DNA of 9,829 nucleotides from DATJYV01 sp035499415 (GCA_035499415.1 DATJYV010000050.1:1-9829), one strand, 5' to 3'. Numbered from the stretch's first letter, positions 1-7,229 are shown. Translations and numbers: made by a program. Notes: generated by a model not told the origin, from the sequence alone.

Positions 1-2095
1 TATACGTGTAGGAAACCGACCCCGACAATCGCTCGTTTCCCTCTCTGCTTAAAACACACTCGACTCCCCAGGCGCTTGCCGACGCAGTGTTGACGTACTC
101 CGCAAATCCGTAATCGCCTGCAAACTTGCTGTCGAACGGGACAAGGGTTTTGGAATCGATCTCGTTCGACATCTGTTTGTCGAAAACGGTGAGGGACAGG
201 ACGAAATCGTTTTGCAGCGTCCGCTTTACCCCGGCTTCCCACAATGACACACGCTCAGGGGCGAGGTCGGGGTTCCCCGCGAGGACCGTCCGCGTTCCCT
301 GACGCAGCTGCGACGGGTTCAATCCGGAGTACAGATAGTCGAACAGCGGGAACTGGAAATAGTATCCGAAGTTGAAAAAAGCGAACGTCGTCGGGTTCAC
401 GGGAAAGGCGAGCGATAACCGGGGGCTTACCTGCTGCTTGACGGAGGCCTTTTCCCAGCCGTTGACCTGTTGAGTGTACTCGCTCAGAATTGCGGAAAAG
501 TCCTCAACCACCGGCCGCTCTGCAGTCGGGTCGAAGAAGTCCCATCGGAGCCCGACGGTCGCGTTCGCGCCGCTCTCGTCCAACTGAATTTTGTCCTGCA
601 GATAGGCGCTGCCGGACCTCGGCCAGTAATCGTACGTGTCACTATAGTTGAGCAACGGTGCGCCCGGGATCGGCTTTCCGAAATACGTCAGCTGGGGGTC
701 GTACTTCACAAGGTCGGATGTCACGTGATACTGGTCGAGCAGCACCCCCGCTTTCAAAAGATGGTTGCGATTCAACTGCCACGTCACGTCCCCCTTGGCC
801 GAGTAGATATTCTGGCGCGTATCTTCCCACCAGCTGCGGGAGCCGGCGATGATGAATTGCAGATACTGGTCGTACTCGTACGGTTCGAGGGAGATGTCGT
901 CCTTCGAGCCGTCGTTGATGCGGGACCGAAGCGAAGAAGCGCTCAACGAACCGGAGAATAATAATTCGTCGGAGACTGTGTTCGATACCGTGAGCGCGAC
1001 CCTGTAAGAATCCCTCGACCGGGCCGGGAGTCCGGCGAGGTCGTACCGCCAGCTGAATTCGTAATCGCGCCAGTGCCGGAACGAATAAATTCCCTCGATT
1101 CCGAATCGAAGCGTCGGCGTCGCCACATACTCGAGCTTGCTTAATCCGCTGAATTCCCGGTCGACGGGCAAAGGGACGGCGGATTGAAAATCCTGCCACC
1201 AGCGGGTGTTGCTCGTCGCATAGAGGTCGGACGTGAGATAATACAGACCCTCTGCGGGCAGCGGACCGCTGGCGTCAACTTCCCCCTCGAAGCTCTGGTT
1301 CGTCTGCTGGTCGAGGTGCGTCGGAAGCCAATCGTCGCGGTCGATCCGGAAGGCGACCTGTGCGACCTTTTCGACATCTTTGGTGACCACATTGATGACG
1401 CCGCCGAGGGCGTTCCCGTACTCGGCATCCATCCCGCCGGTGGTGACGGTCATCCCCCCGATCGAGCTCTTGGGAATGTCCGTCGCGATGCCTCCGCCGA
1501 TGACATCCTGCACGGGAATTCCGTCGACCATGTAAAGAGCGTCGGTCGTCTTGCTGCCGCGGATGTTTCCTTCCTGCGTCACTCCCGGTTGCAGGCCTAC
1601 CACCTCCTGGAAATTGGTGACCGGGAGCCTGTCGATCTTGGCCTCGTCAATGTTGAACGCCGTGACGGCCTGGTCCACCTGGATGAGCGGCCGGACCGCA
1701 CGCACTTCCGATGCAGGGAGCTCGACCAGCGTCGGTGCCATTTCAGCATCCAGTCGTGTCTTGAGGTCCGGGAGAATCTTGACCCCCCGGATGATAACGC
1801 TGCCGTAACCGAGAAGGCTGAATCGCACATCGTATTCACCCGCGCGGATGTTTGTGATCTGATAGAATCCATTCTCATCCGATACCGTCCCCTGGTTGTG
1901 AGAGAGAATCAGAATGTTCGCGCGCGCCAGCGACCCTTGTGATTGCTTGTCGCGAACCACACCCTCGAGTGTGCCCGTGATGCCTCTCCGCGCGCTTGCT
2001 GCGGGACCGATAAGCACCATGAAACCCGCGGCGGTCAGAAGGCGCCGAACTCCGGGAGAGAAATGGAACTGAACTTGCGACCGGGAGGTGAACAT
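1..2095 (-). CDS. TonB-dependent outer-membrane receptor, C-terminus cut off by window edge
   Basis: Reading the minus strand from the ATG at 2095 gives an uninterrupted frame of about 698 codons that leaves the window at base 1, so the last barrel strands are missing. Residues 1-37 look like a signal peptide: a basic stretch, then a hydrophobic run LLTAAGFMVLIGP, and an AASA cleavage region. Residues about 41-125 form a carboxypeptidase-regulatory-like beta domain (GTLEGVVRD ... DENGFYQI ... GEYDVRFSLLGY). The plug domain follows, with LYMVDGIPV near residue 187 and MDAEYGNALGGVINVVTK from residue 222. The rest is aromatic-rich beta-barrel sequence, including NPDLAPERVSLWEAGVK. Family members import chelates, vitamins or oligomers across the outer membrane using TonB energy; the substrate here cannot be told. 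It lies 13 bp downstream of the lipoprotein gene, so co-transcription is likely. No strong Shine-Dalgarno precedes the ATG, so the exact start is less certain than the family. Confidence 0.93.
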   Translation of the reverse strand, partial: MFTSRSQVQFHFSPGVRRLLTAAGFMVLIGPAASARRGITGTLEGVVRDKQSQGSLARANILILSHNQGTVSDENGFYQITNIRAGEYDVRFSLLGYGSVIIRGVKILPDLKTRLDAEMAPTLVELPASEVRAVRPLIQVDQAVTAFNIDEAKIDRLPVTNFQEVVGLQPGVTQEGNIRGSKTTDALYMVDGIPVQDVIGGGIATDIPKSSIGGMTVTTGGMDAEYGNALGGVINVVTKDVEKVAQVAFRIDRDDWLPTHLDQQTNQSFEGEVDASGPLPAEGLYYLTSDLYATSNTRWWQDFQSAVPLPVDREFSGLSKLEYVATPTLRFGIEGIYSFRHWRDYEFSWRYDLAGLPARSRDSYRVALTVSNTVSDELLFSGSLSASSLRSRINDGSKDDISLEPYEYDQYLQFIIAGSRSWWEDTRQNIYSAKGDVTWQLNRNHLLKAGVLLDQYHVTSDLVKYDPQLTYFGKPIPGAPLLNYSDTYDYWPRSGSAYLQDKIQLDESGANATVGLRWDFFDPTAERPVVEDFSAILSEYTQQVNGWEKASVKQQVSPRLSLAFPVNPTTFAFFNFGYYFQFPLFDYLYSGLNPSQLRQGTRTVLAGNPDLAPERVSLWEAGVKRTLQNDFVLSLTVFDKQMSNEIDSKTLVPFDSKFAGDYGFAEYVNTASASAWGVECVLSREGNERLSGSVSYTY

Positions 2096-2108
2096 TCGAT
2101 CCGTCGGG

Positions 2109-2693
2109 TCAATCGGAGGCGTTGTAATAATAGAAGACGTGACGTACGGGAGTCAATGTCACGAATCCGGAAGTCGTGAACACTTGAATTCCCCCCTGCA
2201 CGATAAACGTCTCGGGAGCGGGAACCACCTGCGAGGGATTGTGCGGATCCTGCATCGTGTGAAAGACAGTGGTATAGAGACTGTTGCCGTTGTCGTCGAT
2301 AAAATCCTCCCATTTGAACAGGAAGGCGAGGGAATCACCGGGGTCCAATGTCACTTCACCGTCGGGTACGGGGTGAGTGCCGAGCAGGAGACTTTTGTCC
2401 ACTGCCACCGTCTTGTGGATGGAAGGATCACGTTCGAGCGTAATCACCAGGTTCCCCGTCACGCTGGCGGGTCCCTGGAGTGTCTCGTCAAAGATGTTTG
2501 TCACGCTGAAATAAATGTAAAGCTGGTTATATCCCTCCGTTACCGCCGTTTGCGGGCTGATCGAAGGGCGAAAGAGAACGGCCGGCGTGGTTCGTGGAGG
2601 GAGCGACTCGTCGCAGGAATTCATGACGAGAGCGACGGCGGGGAGGAGTAGGGTCCACAGAGCCGGCCAAAGGTTGGACCTTAGCCCGGACAC
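2109..2693 (-). CDS. putative lipoprotein, beta-rich, unknown function
   Basis: A GTG start at 2693 is chosen because AAAGGGG (2705-2699) lies 5 bp upstream and because it gives a compact lipoprotein signal. Residues 8-24 are hydrophobic (NLWPALWTLLLPAVALVM) and are followed by NSC with Cys27 as the probable lipidated residue. An upstream ATG in the same frame (2816) would add 41 residues that do not look like a signal peptide. The mature part, about 168 residues, is rich in beta-prone stretches (YNQLYIYFSVTNIFDE, GNLVITLERD) and ends in FYYYNASD. I do not recognise a named family; an Ig-like or surface-exposed accessory fold is possible. Its stop is 13 bp before the TonB-dependent receptor start, so it may be a receptor-associated surface lipoprotein. 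It is far too short to be a SusD homologue. The family assignment is open; the existence of the gene is well supported. Confidence 0.75.
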   Translation of the reverse strand: MSGLRSNLWPALWTLLLPAVALVMNSCDESLPPRTTPAVLFRPSISPQTAVTEGYNQLYIYFSVTNIFDETLQGPASVTGNLVITLERDPSIHKTVAVDKSLLLGTHPVPDGEVTLDPGDSLAFLFKWEDFIDDNGNSLYTTVFHTMQDPHNPSQVVPAPETFIVQGGIQVFTTSGFVTLTPVRHVFYYYNASD

Positions 2694-2698
2694 GGAAG

Positions 2699-2705
2699 CC
2701 CCTTT
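2699..2705 (-). promoter_or_regulatory. Shine-Dalgarno of the lipoprotein gene
   Basis: AAAGGGG on the minus strand, 5 bp before GTG 2693. It decides the GTG start over the upstream in-frame ATG at 2816. Confidence 0.6.
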
Positions 2706-2844
2706 ATATCGACTTGGAAAAAGAGCAAAAGCGGGACGGCATTCATTTTCACGGACGGAGGGGTGATGAAAATTCCTTACGCTGGTTCTCCAATGTAGTG
2801 AGAGGGTCGACGACATTCAATCAACCGTGTGACCGGCCGGCTTC

Positions 2845-2861
2845 ATCGAACGCCGTTCGAT
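2845..2861. repeat. 17-bp hyphenated palindrome, operator-like
   Basis: ATCGAAC-GCC-GTTCGAT is a perfect 7-bp inverted repeat with a 3-bp centre in the divergent intergenic region. It has the geometry of a dimeric regulator site or a small hairpin. Nothing links it to a specific regulator. Confidence 0.35.
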
Positions 2862-3083
2862 TCCGATCCGACTGCAGCGGGATTGCCCGGATCCCCTCGG
2901 CTTATGAGAAACCGGGGGCTCCGGCCGGGCACGTTGCAAGAGACCGGGACCGGAGGCCGGTTGCAAGACTTTCGAAAAAAAGGTACTTTGAAGAAGAGAG
3001 CGCCAAGACAAGTGAAGAGCAGCCGGCGATCGGGTCACGCACACCGACCAATGCCGGATGCGATCGGCCAACTCCGTTTCCCG

Positions 3084-3119
3084 AGCCACCCAAGGATCTC
3101 CTTTTCTCGCCGGGTGGCT
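3084..3119. repeat. 8-bp inverted repeat in the moxR leader
   Basis: AGCCACCC (3084-3091) pairs perfectly with GGGTGGCT (3112-3119) around a 20-nt loop that itself contains AAGG-ATCT-CCTT. It is followed on the plus strand by TGATTTGTTTT. It could be a leader hairpin of the moxR transcript or a weak terminator-like structure; a functional call is speculative. Confidence 0.3.
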
Positions 3120-3195
3120 TGATTTGTTTTCGGCGGGGAACACAAGCGCAAAACCGTCCGTCAAAAGTATTCTGGGGTACACACATCTATCATTC

Positions 3196-3202
3196 GGGAG
3201 AG
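3196..3202 (+). promoter_or_regulatory. Shine-Dalgarno of moxR
   Basis: GGGAGAG lies 6 bp before the GTG at 3209 and fixes the start well downstream of the longest open frame. Confidence 0.6.
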
Positions 3203-3208
3203 AAACCG

Positions 3209-4192
3209 GTGGACATCAAGACGATCAACGAAATGATACAAAAAGAGAGCGCGTTCGTCGAGGGCCTGACGGGCGAAGTCGGCAAGGTCATCGTCGGCCA
3301 GAAGCAGATGGTGGACCGGCTCCTGATCGGGCTCCTGTGCAACGGCCACATCCTGCTGGAAGGAGTACCCGGCCTCGCGAAAACGCTCGCGATAAAAACT
3401 CTCTCCGCCGCCGTCCACGCGAAATTCCAGCGGATCCAGTTCACCCCCGACCTTCTACCGGCGGACCTCGTCGGGACGATGATTTACAATCAGCGCGACG
3501 GGAAATTTGTCACGCGCAAAGGGCCCATCTTTGCGAACTTTATCCTTGCGGACGAAATCAACAGGGCGCCGGCGAAAGTCCAGAGCGCTCTTCTCGAATC
3601 CATGCAGGAGCGGCAGGTGACCATCGGCGAGGAGACGTTCAAGCTCGACGAGCCGTTTCTGGTCCTTGCGACGCAGAATCCGATCGAGCAGGAAGGGACG
3701 TATCCGCTCCCCGAAGCGCAGGTCGATCGGTTCATGCTCAAGGTGCGGATAGGGTATCCCAGCAGGGAAGAAGAGTTGGCGATCATGCGGCAAAACGTCG
3801 CGGACGATATGAAACCGGTAAAGCCGGTGGTCTCGCCGAAGGATATACTTTCGGCAAGGGGGGCGGTCCATCAGGTGTACATGGATGAGAAGATTGAACG
3901 GTACATCCTGGACATCGTTTTTGCGACGCGCCAGCCGAAAGACTTCAAGCTCGACAAACTTGCGCCGCTCATCAGTTACGGCGCATCGCCGCGCGCCACC
4001 ATCGCGCTCGCGCTTGCGTCCAAGGCGCATGCGTTTATCAAGCGCCGGGGTTACGTCATTCCCGAAGATGTGCGCGCAATCTGCCCGGACGTCCTGCGCC
4101 ACCGCGTTGCCGTGACGTACGAAGCGGAGGCGGAGGAAATAACGTCGGAGAATGTCGTACACGAGATACTGAATCATGTCGAGGTGCCGTAG
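3209..4192 (+). CDS. moxR: MoxR-family AAA+ ATPase
   Basis: This 327-residue protein has the usual MoxR length when started at GTG 3209, which has GGGAGAG upstream. Visible AAA+ motifs are Walker A GVPGLAKT (52-59), Walker B FILADEIN (111-118), sensor 1 in ATQNPIEQEGTYPLPEAQ (about 154-171), the QVDRF segment (171-175), and sensor 2 GASPRA (258-263) in the C-terminal lid. MoxR ATPases are cytoplasmic chaperone-like enzymes that act with vWA-domain partners in assembly or activation of protein complexes. Here the partners are evidently the DUF58, BatA and BatB/C proteins encoded directly downstream. All catalytic motifs are intact. The frame stays open upstream to 2714, but that 165-codon extension has no MoxR-like sequence and is rejected as coding. 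It is probably the first gene of the Bat operon. Confidence 0.95.
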   Translation: MDIKTINEMIQKESAFVEGLTGEVGKVIVGQKQMVDRLLIGLLCNGHILLEGVPGLAKTLAIKTLSAAVHAKFQRIQFTPDLLPADLVGTMIYNQRDGKFVTRKGPIFANFILADEINRAPAKVQSALLESMQERQVTIGEETFKLDEPFLVLATQNPIEQEGTYPLPEAQVDRFMLKVRIGYPSREEELAIMRQNVADDMKPVKPVVSPKDILSARGAVHQVYMDEKIERYILDIVFATRQPKDFKLDKLAPLISYGASPRATIALALASKAHAFIKRRGYVIPEDVRAICPDVLRHRVAVTYEAEAEEITSENVVHEILNHVEVP

Positions 4193-4370
4193 AGCTGATG
4201 GAGATATGGAAAGCCGATGAAGCAGTCGGAAGAGGCACTGAGGGCTTCGCGATGACCGCACTCATTATGATATTTGAACTCATTCACACCCGGTCTGTCA
4301 GTTTACAGGAGGTCTTATTGCCGTACAATCTTCCGGCTGATCGCTGACGGCTGAACGCTGACTCATCCTC
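4193..4370 (+). other. 178-bp spacer between moxR and DUF58 gene, repeat-bearing
   Basis: There is no credible gene. It opens with a GCTGATG at 4194-4200, passes through unstructured sequence including AGGAGG near 4305 that leads to no open frame, and ends in the perfect 7-bp repeat array at 4336-4363, directly ahead of the next start codon. Most other junctions of this operon overlap or are close, so this spacer may reflect an insertion or its remnant. Confidence 0.45.
4336..4363 (+). repeat. four tandem 7-bp GCTGANN repeats
   Basis: Units GCTGATC, GCTGACG, GCTGAAC and GCTGACT follow each other without interruption, with GCTGA invariant and two variable bases. The array ends 7 bp before the ATG of the DUF58 gene and occupies the place where a ribosome binding site would be expected. 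The same unit recurs at 7655-7682, and in opposite orientation at 7230-7257 and 9409-9422. Confidence 0.85.
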
Positions 4371-5246
4371 ATGGAGACGCGAGAACTTCTCAAGAAAGTC
4401 CGCCAGCTGGAGATCCGCACCCGCGGATTGGTGAATCAGGTTTTCACCGGGGAATATCATTCCGTTTTCAAGGGGCGCGGAATGTCGTTCTCCGAAGTTC
4501 GTGAATACCAGGTCGGAGACGATGTCCGCACGATCGACTGGAACGTCACCGCGCGTCTCAACCATCCTTTCATCAAAATCTTCGAAGAAGAACGGGAGCT
4601 CACCGTTCTGCTCCTCGTCGACATGAGCGGATCGCAGTATTTTGGGTCTCAGGCCGCGTTGAAGCGCGACGTCGCGGTGGAGCTCAGCGCCATTCTTGCG
4701 TTTTCCGCGATGAAGAACAACGACAAGGTGGGGGCCGTACTCTTTACGGACGAGATCGAACGTTTCATCCCGCCGCGCAAGGGACGCTCGCACGCCCTTC
4801 GGATCGTGCGGGAGCTTCTTTCGTTCGAGCCGCGCCGGTCCGCGACAAGCATCCGGCGCGCGGTCGAATACCTCAACCGGGTCCGGAAAAAACGGAGCAT
4901 CGTGTTTCTCATTTCCGACTTCATGGACAGCGGGTACGAAGCGGCACTGAGGATCGCCGGCAAGCGGCATGACCTCATCGGCATTGTCCTGCTCGACCCG
5001 CGTGAGATGGAGATCCCCAAAGTCGGGATGGTCGCATTCCGGGACGCAGAATCGGGCAGGCAGCGGTGGGTCGATACGTCGGATGTTCGCGTTCGGTCGA
5101 CCTACAAGTCGTTCCGCGCCCGCGCCCAGGCAAACCGGCGGTCTCTCTTCATCAAATCTCACCTCGACGCCGTTGAGATCAAGCTCGACCAACCGTACAT
5201 GAAACCGCTTGTCGATTTTTTCCGGCTTCGCGAGAAGAGATGGTGA
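4371..5246 (+). CDS. DUF58 domain protein (vWA-like), Bat locus
   Basis: This 291-residue protein is typical of the cytoplasmic DUF58 proteins encoded after moxR. The DUF58 signature GMSFSEVREYQVGDDVRTID occupies residues 38-57 and continues into WNVTAR. A vWA-like fold follows, with the metal-site loop LLLVDMSGS (80-88, DxSxS type), the GAVLFTDEIERFIPP strand-turn (121-135), and the FLISDFMDSG segment (179-188). There is no signal peptide or membrane helix. DUF58 proteins accompany MoxR ATPases and are thought to be their partners or substrates. The start at ATG 4371 gives the conserved N-terminus METRELLKKVRQLEIRTRGL. No Shine-Dalgarno is visible because the heptamer array sits just upstream. 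The stop overlaps the possible upstream start of the next gene (TGATG at 5244-5248), suggesting translational coupling. Confidence 0.93.
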   Translation: METRELLKKVRQLEIRTRGLVNQVFTGEYHSVFKGRGMSFSEVREYQVGDDVRTIDWNVTARLNHPFIKIFEEERELTVLLLVDMSGSQYFGSQAALKRDVAVELSAILAFSAMKNNDKVGAVLFTDEIERFIPPRKGRSHALRIVRELLSFEPRRSATSIRRAVEYLNRVRKKRSIVFLISDFMDSGYEAALRIAGKRHDLIGIVLLDPREMEIPKVGMVAFRDAESGRQRWVDTSDVRVRSTYKSFRARAQANRRSLFIKSHLDAVEIKLDQPYMKPLVDFFRLREKRW

Positions 5247-5248
5247 TG

Positions 5249-5283
5249 GGAATGCGGACTGCGGAATGGGGAATGGGGAACGG
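5249..5283 (+). repeat. five tandem 7-bp GGAATGN-type repeats
   Basis: Units GGAATGC, GGACTGC, GGAATGG, GGAATGG and GGAACGG lie end to end, 3 bp after the DUF58 stop. If the next gene began at 5240 or 5246, the array would encode a Met/Gly-rich N-terminus in changing frame phase. This argues that it is a non-coding repeat and that the gene starts at 5297. A single GGAATGC recurs at 9399-9405 next to the other repeat family. Confidence 0.75.
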
Positions 5284-5296
5284 AAAAGGAAGCGGA

Positions 5297-6241
5297 ATGA
5301 TTTTCACGTCCGCTCTTCTTCTGCTCATCATCACATCCTCCCTGTTTGAGCCGCTCTCCGCTCAGGACGTCGGCCTTACCGCAAAGACCGATTCAAACTC
5401 GTACCGCATGGCCGACGTGATCACCGTGCACGTTCTCGGCAGGATGACGTCAACGGTCGATTCGATCGCTCCGGACATCGGCGACAGCGTTCAGCAGTTT
5501 GAGGTGGTCGGGATTCATCGCGAGGGGAACGAACCCCGCTGGACCGTTCAACTGATGACGCTTGACTCCGGCAACATTGCGATCCCGCCCCTCCCGTTCC
5601 GTTATCGTCTGCACGGAGATCCGACCCTGCATGCCGCATCATCGAACCCGGTCGCCATCACCGTCCGCGGCGTTACGGTGAATGCCCAGGGGGAGATCAA
5701 GGACATCAAACCGCCCGTCGACTCTCCGTTCAAATTTGAGGACGCTCTCCCGTACATCGTCGCCGCAATCCTTCTCGGTGCGGCAGCATGGGGCTATTAT
5801 TATTATCGAAAGAAACGGAAACGAAAAGGGGAGCCGCCCCCGCCTGCGGTTGTGGTTTCTCCGCACAAGCAGGCGCTTCTTGCCCTGCGCCTCGTTGAAG
5901 AGAAAAAACTGTGGCAACAGGGGAGGGTCAAGCAATACTATTCCGAGGTTACGGACATCATCCGGGCATTCTTCGAACGCCGGTGGAATATTATCGCCCT
6001 GGAACTGACGTCCGACGAAATTCTCGAGCAGATGAAGGCGATTCCCGAAGCAAAAAAAATGTGGAAGGACCTGCAATCGTTCTTTACCACCGCAGACCTG
6101 GTAAAGTTTGCAAAGTATGAACCTTCCCCTGCAGAGCATGAGGACGAAATGCGGTGGGCCTACGGGATCGTGCGCGGCATGATTCCGCCGCCAAAAACCG
6201 TGGAAGAAGAAAAGGACCGGGAGACGGTGGATGTTCGCTGA
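5297..6241 (+). CDS. Bat-locus membrane protein, BatD-like N-terminus and cytoplasmic tail
   Basis: Started at ATG 5297 the protein has 314 residues. A signal peptide covers residues 1-22 (MIFTSALLLLIITSSLF, cleavage near LSAQ). A periplasmic beta-rich domain runs to about residue 145 and resembles the first Ig-like domain of BatD (LTAKTDSNSYRMADVITVHV). A membrane helix spans about 152-170 (PYIVAAILLGAAAWGYYYY), followed by the stop-transfer cluster RKKRKRKGEPPPP and an alpha-helical cytoplasmic tail of about 135 residues with RAFFERRWNIIALELTSDEI. That layout matches the unnamed protein often placed between DUF58 and batA, sometimes annotated DUF4381-like; this match is from memory. AAAAGGAAG lies just upstream of 5297. 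In-frame starts at 5240 and 5246 also exist, the latter overlapping the DUF58 stop, but they would translate the heptamer repeat. The gene overlaps batA by 11 bp. Confidence 0.8.
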   Translation: MIFTSALLLLIITSSLFEPLSAQDVGLTAKTDSNSYRMADVITVHVLGRMTSTVDSIAPDIGDSVQQFEVVGIHREGNEPRWTVQLMTLDSGNIAIPPLPFRYRLHGDPTLHAASSNPVAITVRGVTVNAQGEIKDIKPPVDSPFKFEDALPYIVAAILLGAAAWGYYYYRKKRKRKGEPPPPAVVVSPHKQALLALRLVEEKKLWQQGRVKQYYSEVTDIIRAFFERRWNIIALELTSDEILEQMKAIPEAKKMWKDLQSFFTTADLVKFAKYEPSPAEHEDEMRWAYGIVRGMIPPPKTVEEEKDRETVDVR

Positions 6242-7223
6242 CAATTTCGCCAACCCCGGCTTTCTGTGGCTCCTTCTCCTCGTGCCGGCGCTTGTCGCGT
6301 ACCGCTGGTGGAAGAACCGCGCGCTGGTCGGGGAACTGCGGTTTTCATCACTCCAGCCGTTTGACGGGATTCGTCCCACGCTCAAGGAACGCGCCCGATT
6401 CGTCCCCTTTGCGTCCCGCATGGCAGCGCTCGCTTTTCTCATCGTGGCCCTGGCGCGCCCGCAGTCCATCTCCAACAAGCAGAACCTCACGACGGAAGGG
6501 ATCGACATCGTGCTTCTGCTGGATATTTCGGGAAGCATGCTGGCCGAAGATTTTTCGCCCAACAGGATCGAAGCTGCAAAGCAGGTCGCTTCGGATTTTA
6601 TCGACGGCCGGCAGAACGACCGGATCGGCCTCGTGATATTTTCGGGCGAAAGCTTCACGCAATGTCCCCTGACGACCGACTATCCCGTCCTGAAAAGCCT
6701 CCTTCAGCAGGTGAAGAACGGAATGGTGGTCGATGGAACCGCGATCGGCATGGCGATTGCAAACGGCGTCAACCGTCTGAAAGACAGCAAGGCACGCAGC
6801 AAGGTGATGATCCTGCTCACGGACGGCGTGAACAACAGGGGAGAGATCGACCCCCTCACGGCGGCGAAGGTGGCGGCGACATACAACATTCGCGTTTACA
6901 CCATCGGCGTGGGTGCGCAGGGGGAGGCGCCGTATCCGGTGCCAACCCCGTTCGGAATCCGGCGTCAAATGATTCCCGCCGACCTTGACGAGAAAACGCT
7001 GAGCACCGTCTCCGAGATGACCGGCGCAAAATTTTTCCGTGCTACCGACAACAGGACATTGAAGGCAATCTATAAGGACATCGACCAGTTGGAGAAAACA
7101 AAGATCGAGGTGACGGCATACAAAAAATACGCGGAGCTGTTCGACGTGTGGCTGACGGCGGGGATTGCAGCAGTTATACTCGGAATTGCATTGGAAGGCA
7201 CAGTTTTGCGGAAGATACCATGA
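6231..7223 (+). CDS. batA: BatA, vWA-domain membrane protein
   Basis: This is a 330-residue protein. Predicted membrane helices lie at about 10-24, 64-77 and 306-321. The basic loop between the first two (YRWWKNR ...) should be cytoplasmic, which places the vWA domain (about 90-290) in the periplasm. The MIDAS metal site is complete: LLLDISGSM (Asp98, Ser100, Ser102), the DGTAIG threonine (Thr170) and LLTDGVNNRG (Asp198). The order helix-helix-vWA-helix and the NPGFLWLLLLVP N-terminus are typical of BatA. The protein is thought to work with MoxR, BatB and BatD in envelope maintenance or oxidative-stress tolerance. GGGAGA precedes the ATG, which lies inside the end of the previous gene (11-bp overlap), indicating tight coupling. 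The next Bat gene is displaced by the repeat-flanked insertion at 7224-7683. Confidence 0.94.
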   Translation: MFADNFANPGFLWLLLLVPALVAYRWWKNRALVGELRFSSLQPFDGIRPTLKERARFVPFASRMAALAFLIVALARPQSISNKQNLTTEGIDIVLLLDISGSMLAEDFSPNRIEAAKQVASDFIDGRQNDRIGLVIFSGESFTQCPLTTDYPVLKSLLQQVKNGMVVDGTAIGMAIANGVNRLKDSKARSKVMILLTDGVNNRGEIDPLTAAKVAATYNIRVYTIGVGAQGEAPYPVPTPFGIRRQMIPADLDEKTLSTVSEMTGAKFFRATDNRTLKAIYKDIDQLEKTKIEVTAYKKYAELFDVWLTAGIAAVILGIALEGTVLRKIP

Positions 7224-7229
7224 GGAAGC

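Larger units (their letters stand above)
2694..3208. promoter_or_regulatory. divergent intergenic region between receptor unit and Bat locus
   Basis: About 515 bp separate the leftward lipoprotein gene from the rightward moxR gene, so promoters for both units should lie here. Open frames run across it on both strands, but none has recognisable protein character or a convincing ribosome binding site. The in-frame upstream extension of moxR (from 2714) is low-complexity basic sequence unlike any MoxR N-terminus. Visible structure comprises a hyphenated palindrome at 2845-2861, a CCGGCCGG palindrome at 2833-2840, a direct repeat GTTGCAAGA at 2933-2941 and 2960-2968, and an 8-bp stem at 3084-3119. 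I could not assign a clear -35/-10 or Bacteroidota-type TTTG/TAnnTTTG promoter with confidence. Confidence 0.5.

Noticed and set aside
642..1199. Minus-strand frame of 185 codons inside the receptor region, and the plus-strand frame 1184-1942
   Set aside because: Both are shadows of the continuous receptor frame, which shows clear plug and barrel motifs.
2705..2739. TTGCTC ... TATAAA on the minus strand as a promoter of the lipoprotein gene
   Set aside because: The spacer is only 14 bp, and the TATAAA overlaps the Shine-Dalgarno, leaving no room for a normal leader.
2817..3182. Minus-strand frame of 121 codons in the divergent intergenic region
   Set aside because: It has no ribosome binding site and no domain or membrane character, and it ends before the lipoprotein with no sign of coding bias.
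2714..3208. In-frame N-terminal extension of MoxR (165 codons)
   Set aside because: The extension has no MoxR-like or other recognisable sequence, while GTG 3209 has a good Shine-Dalgarno and gives the normal family length.
3455..4261. Long minus-strand frame antisense to moxR (268 codons)
   Set aside because: It is the antisense of a gene with intact AAA+ motifs; its His/Arg/Asp-rich translation is typical of reverse reading in GC-rich DNA. The same applies to 4284-5192, 5639-6658, 7678-8478 and 8485-9267 on the minus strand.
4336..4363. Heptamer array as a CRISPR array
   Set aside because: Units of 7 bp with no spacers and no cas genes do not fit CRISPR.
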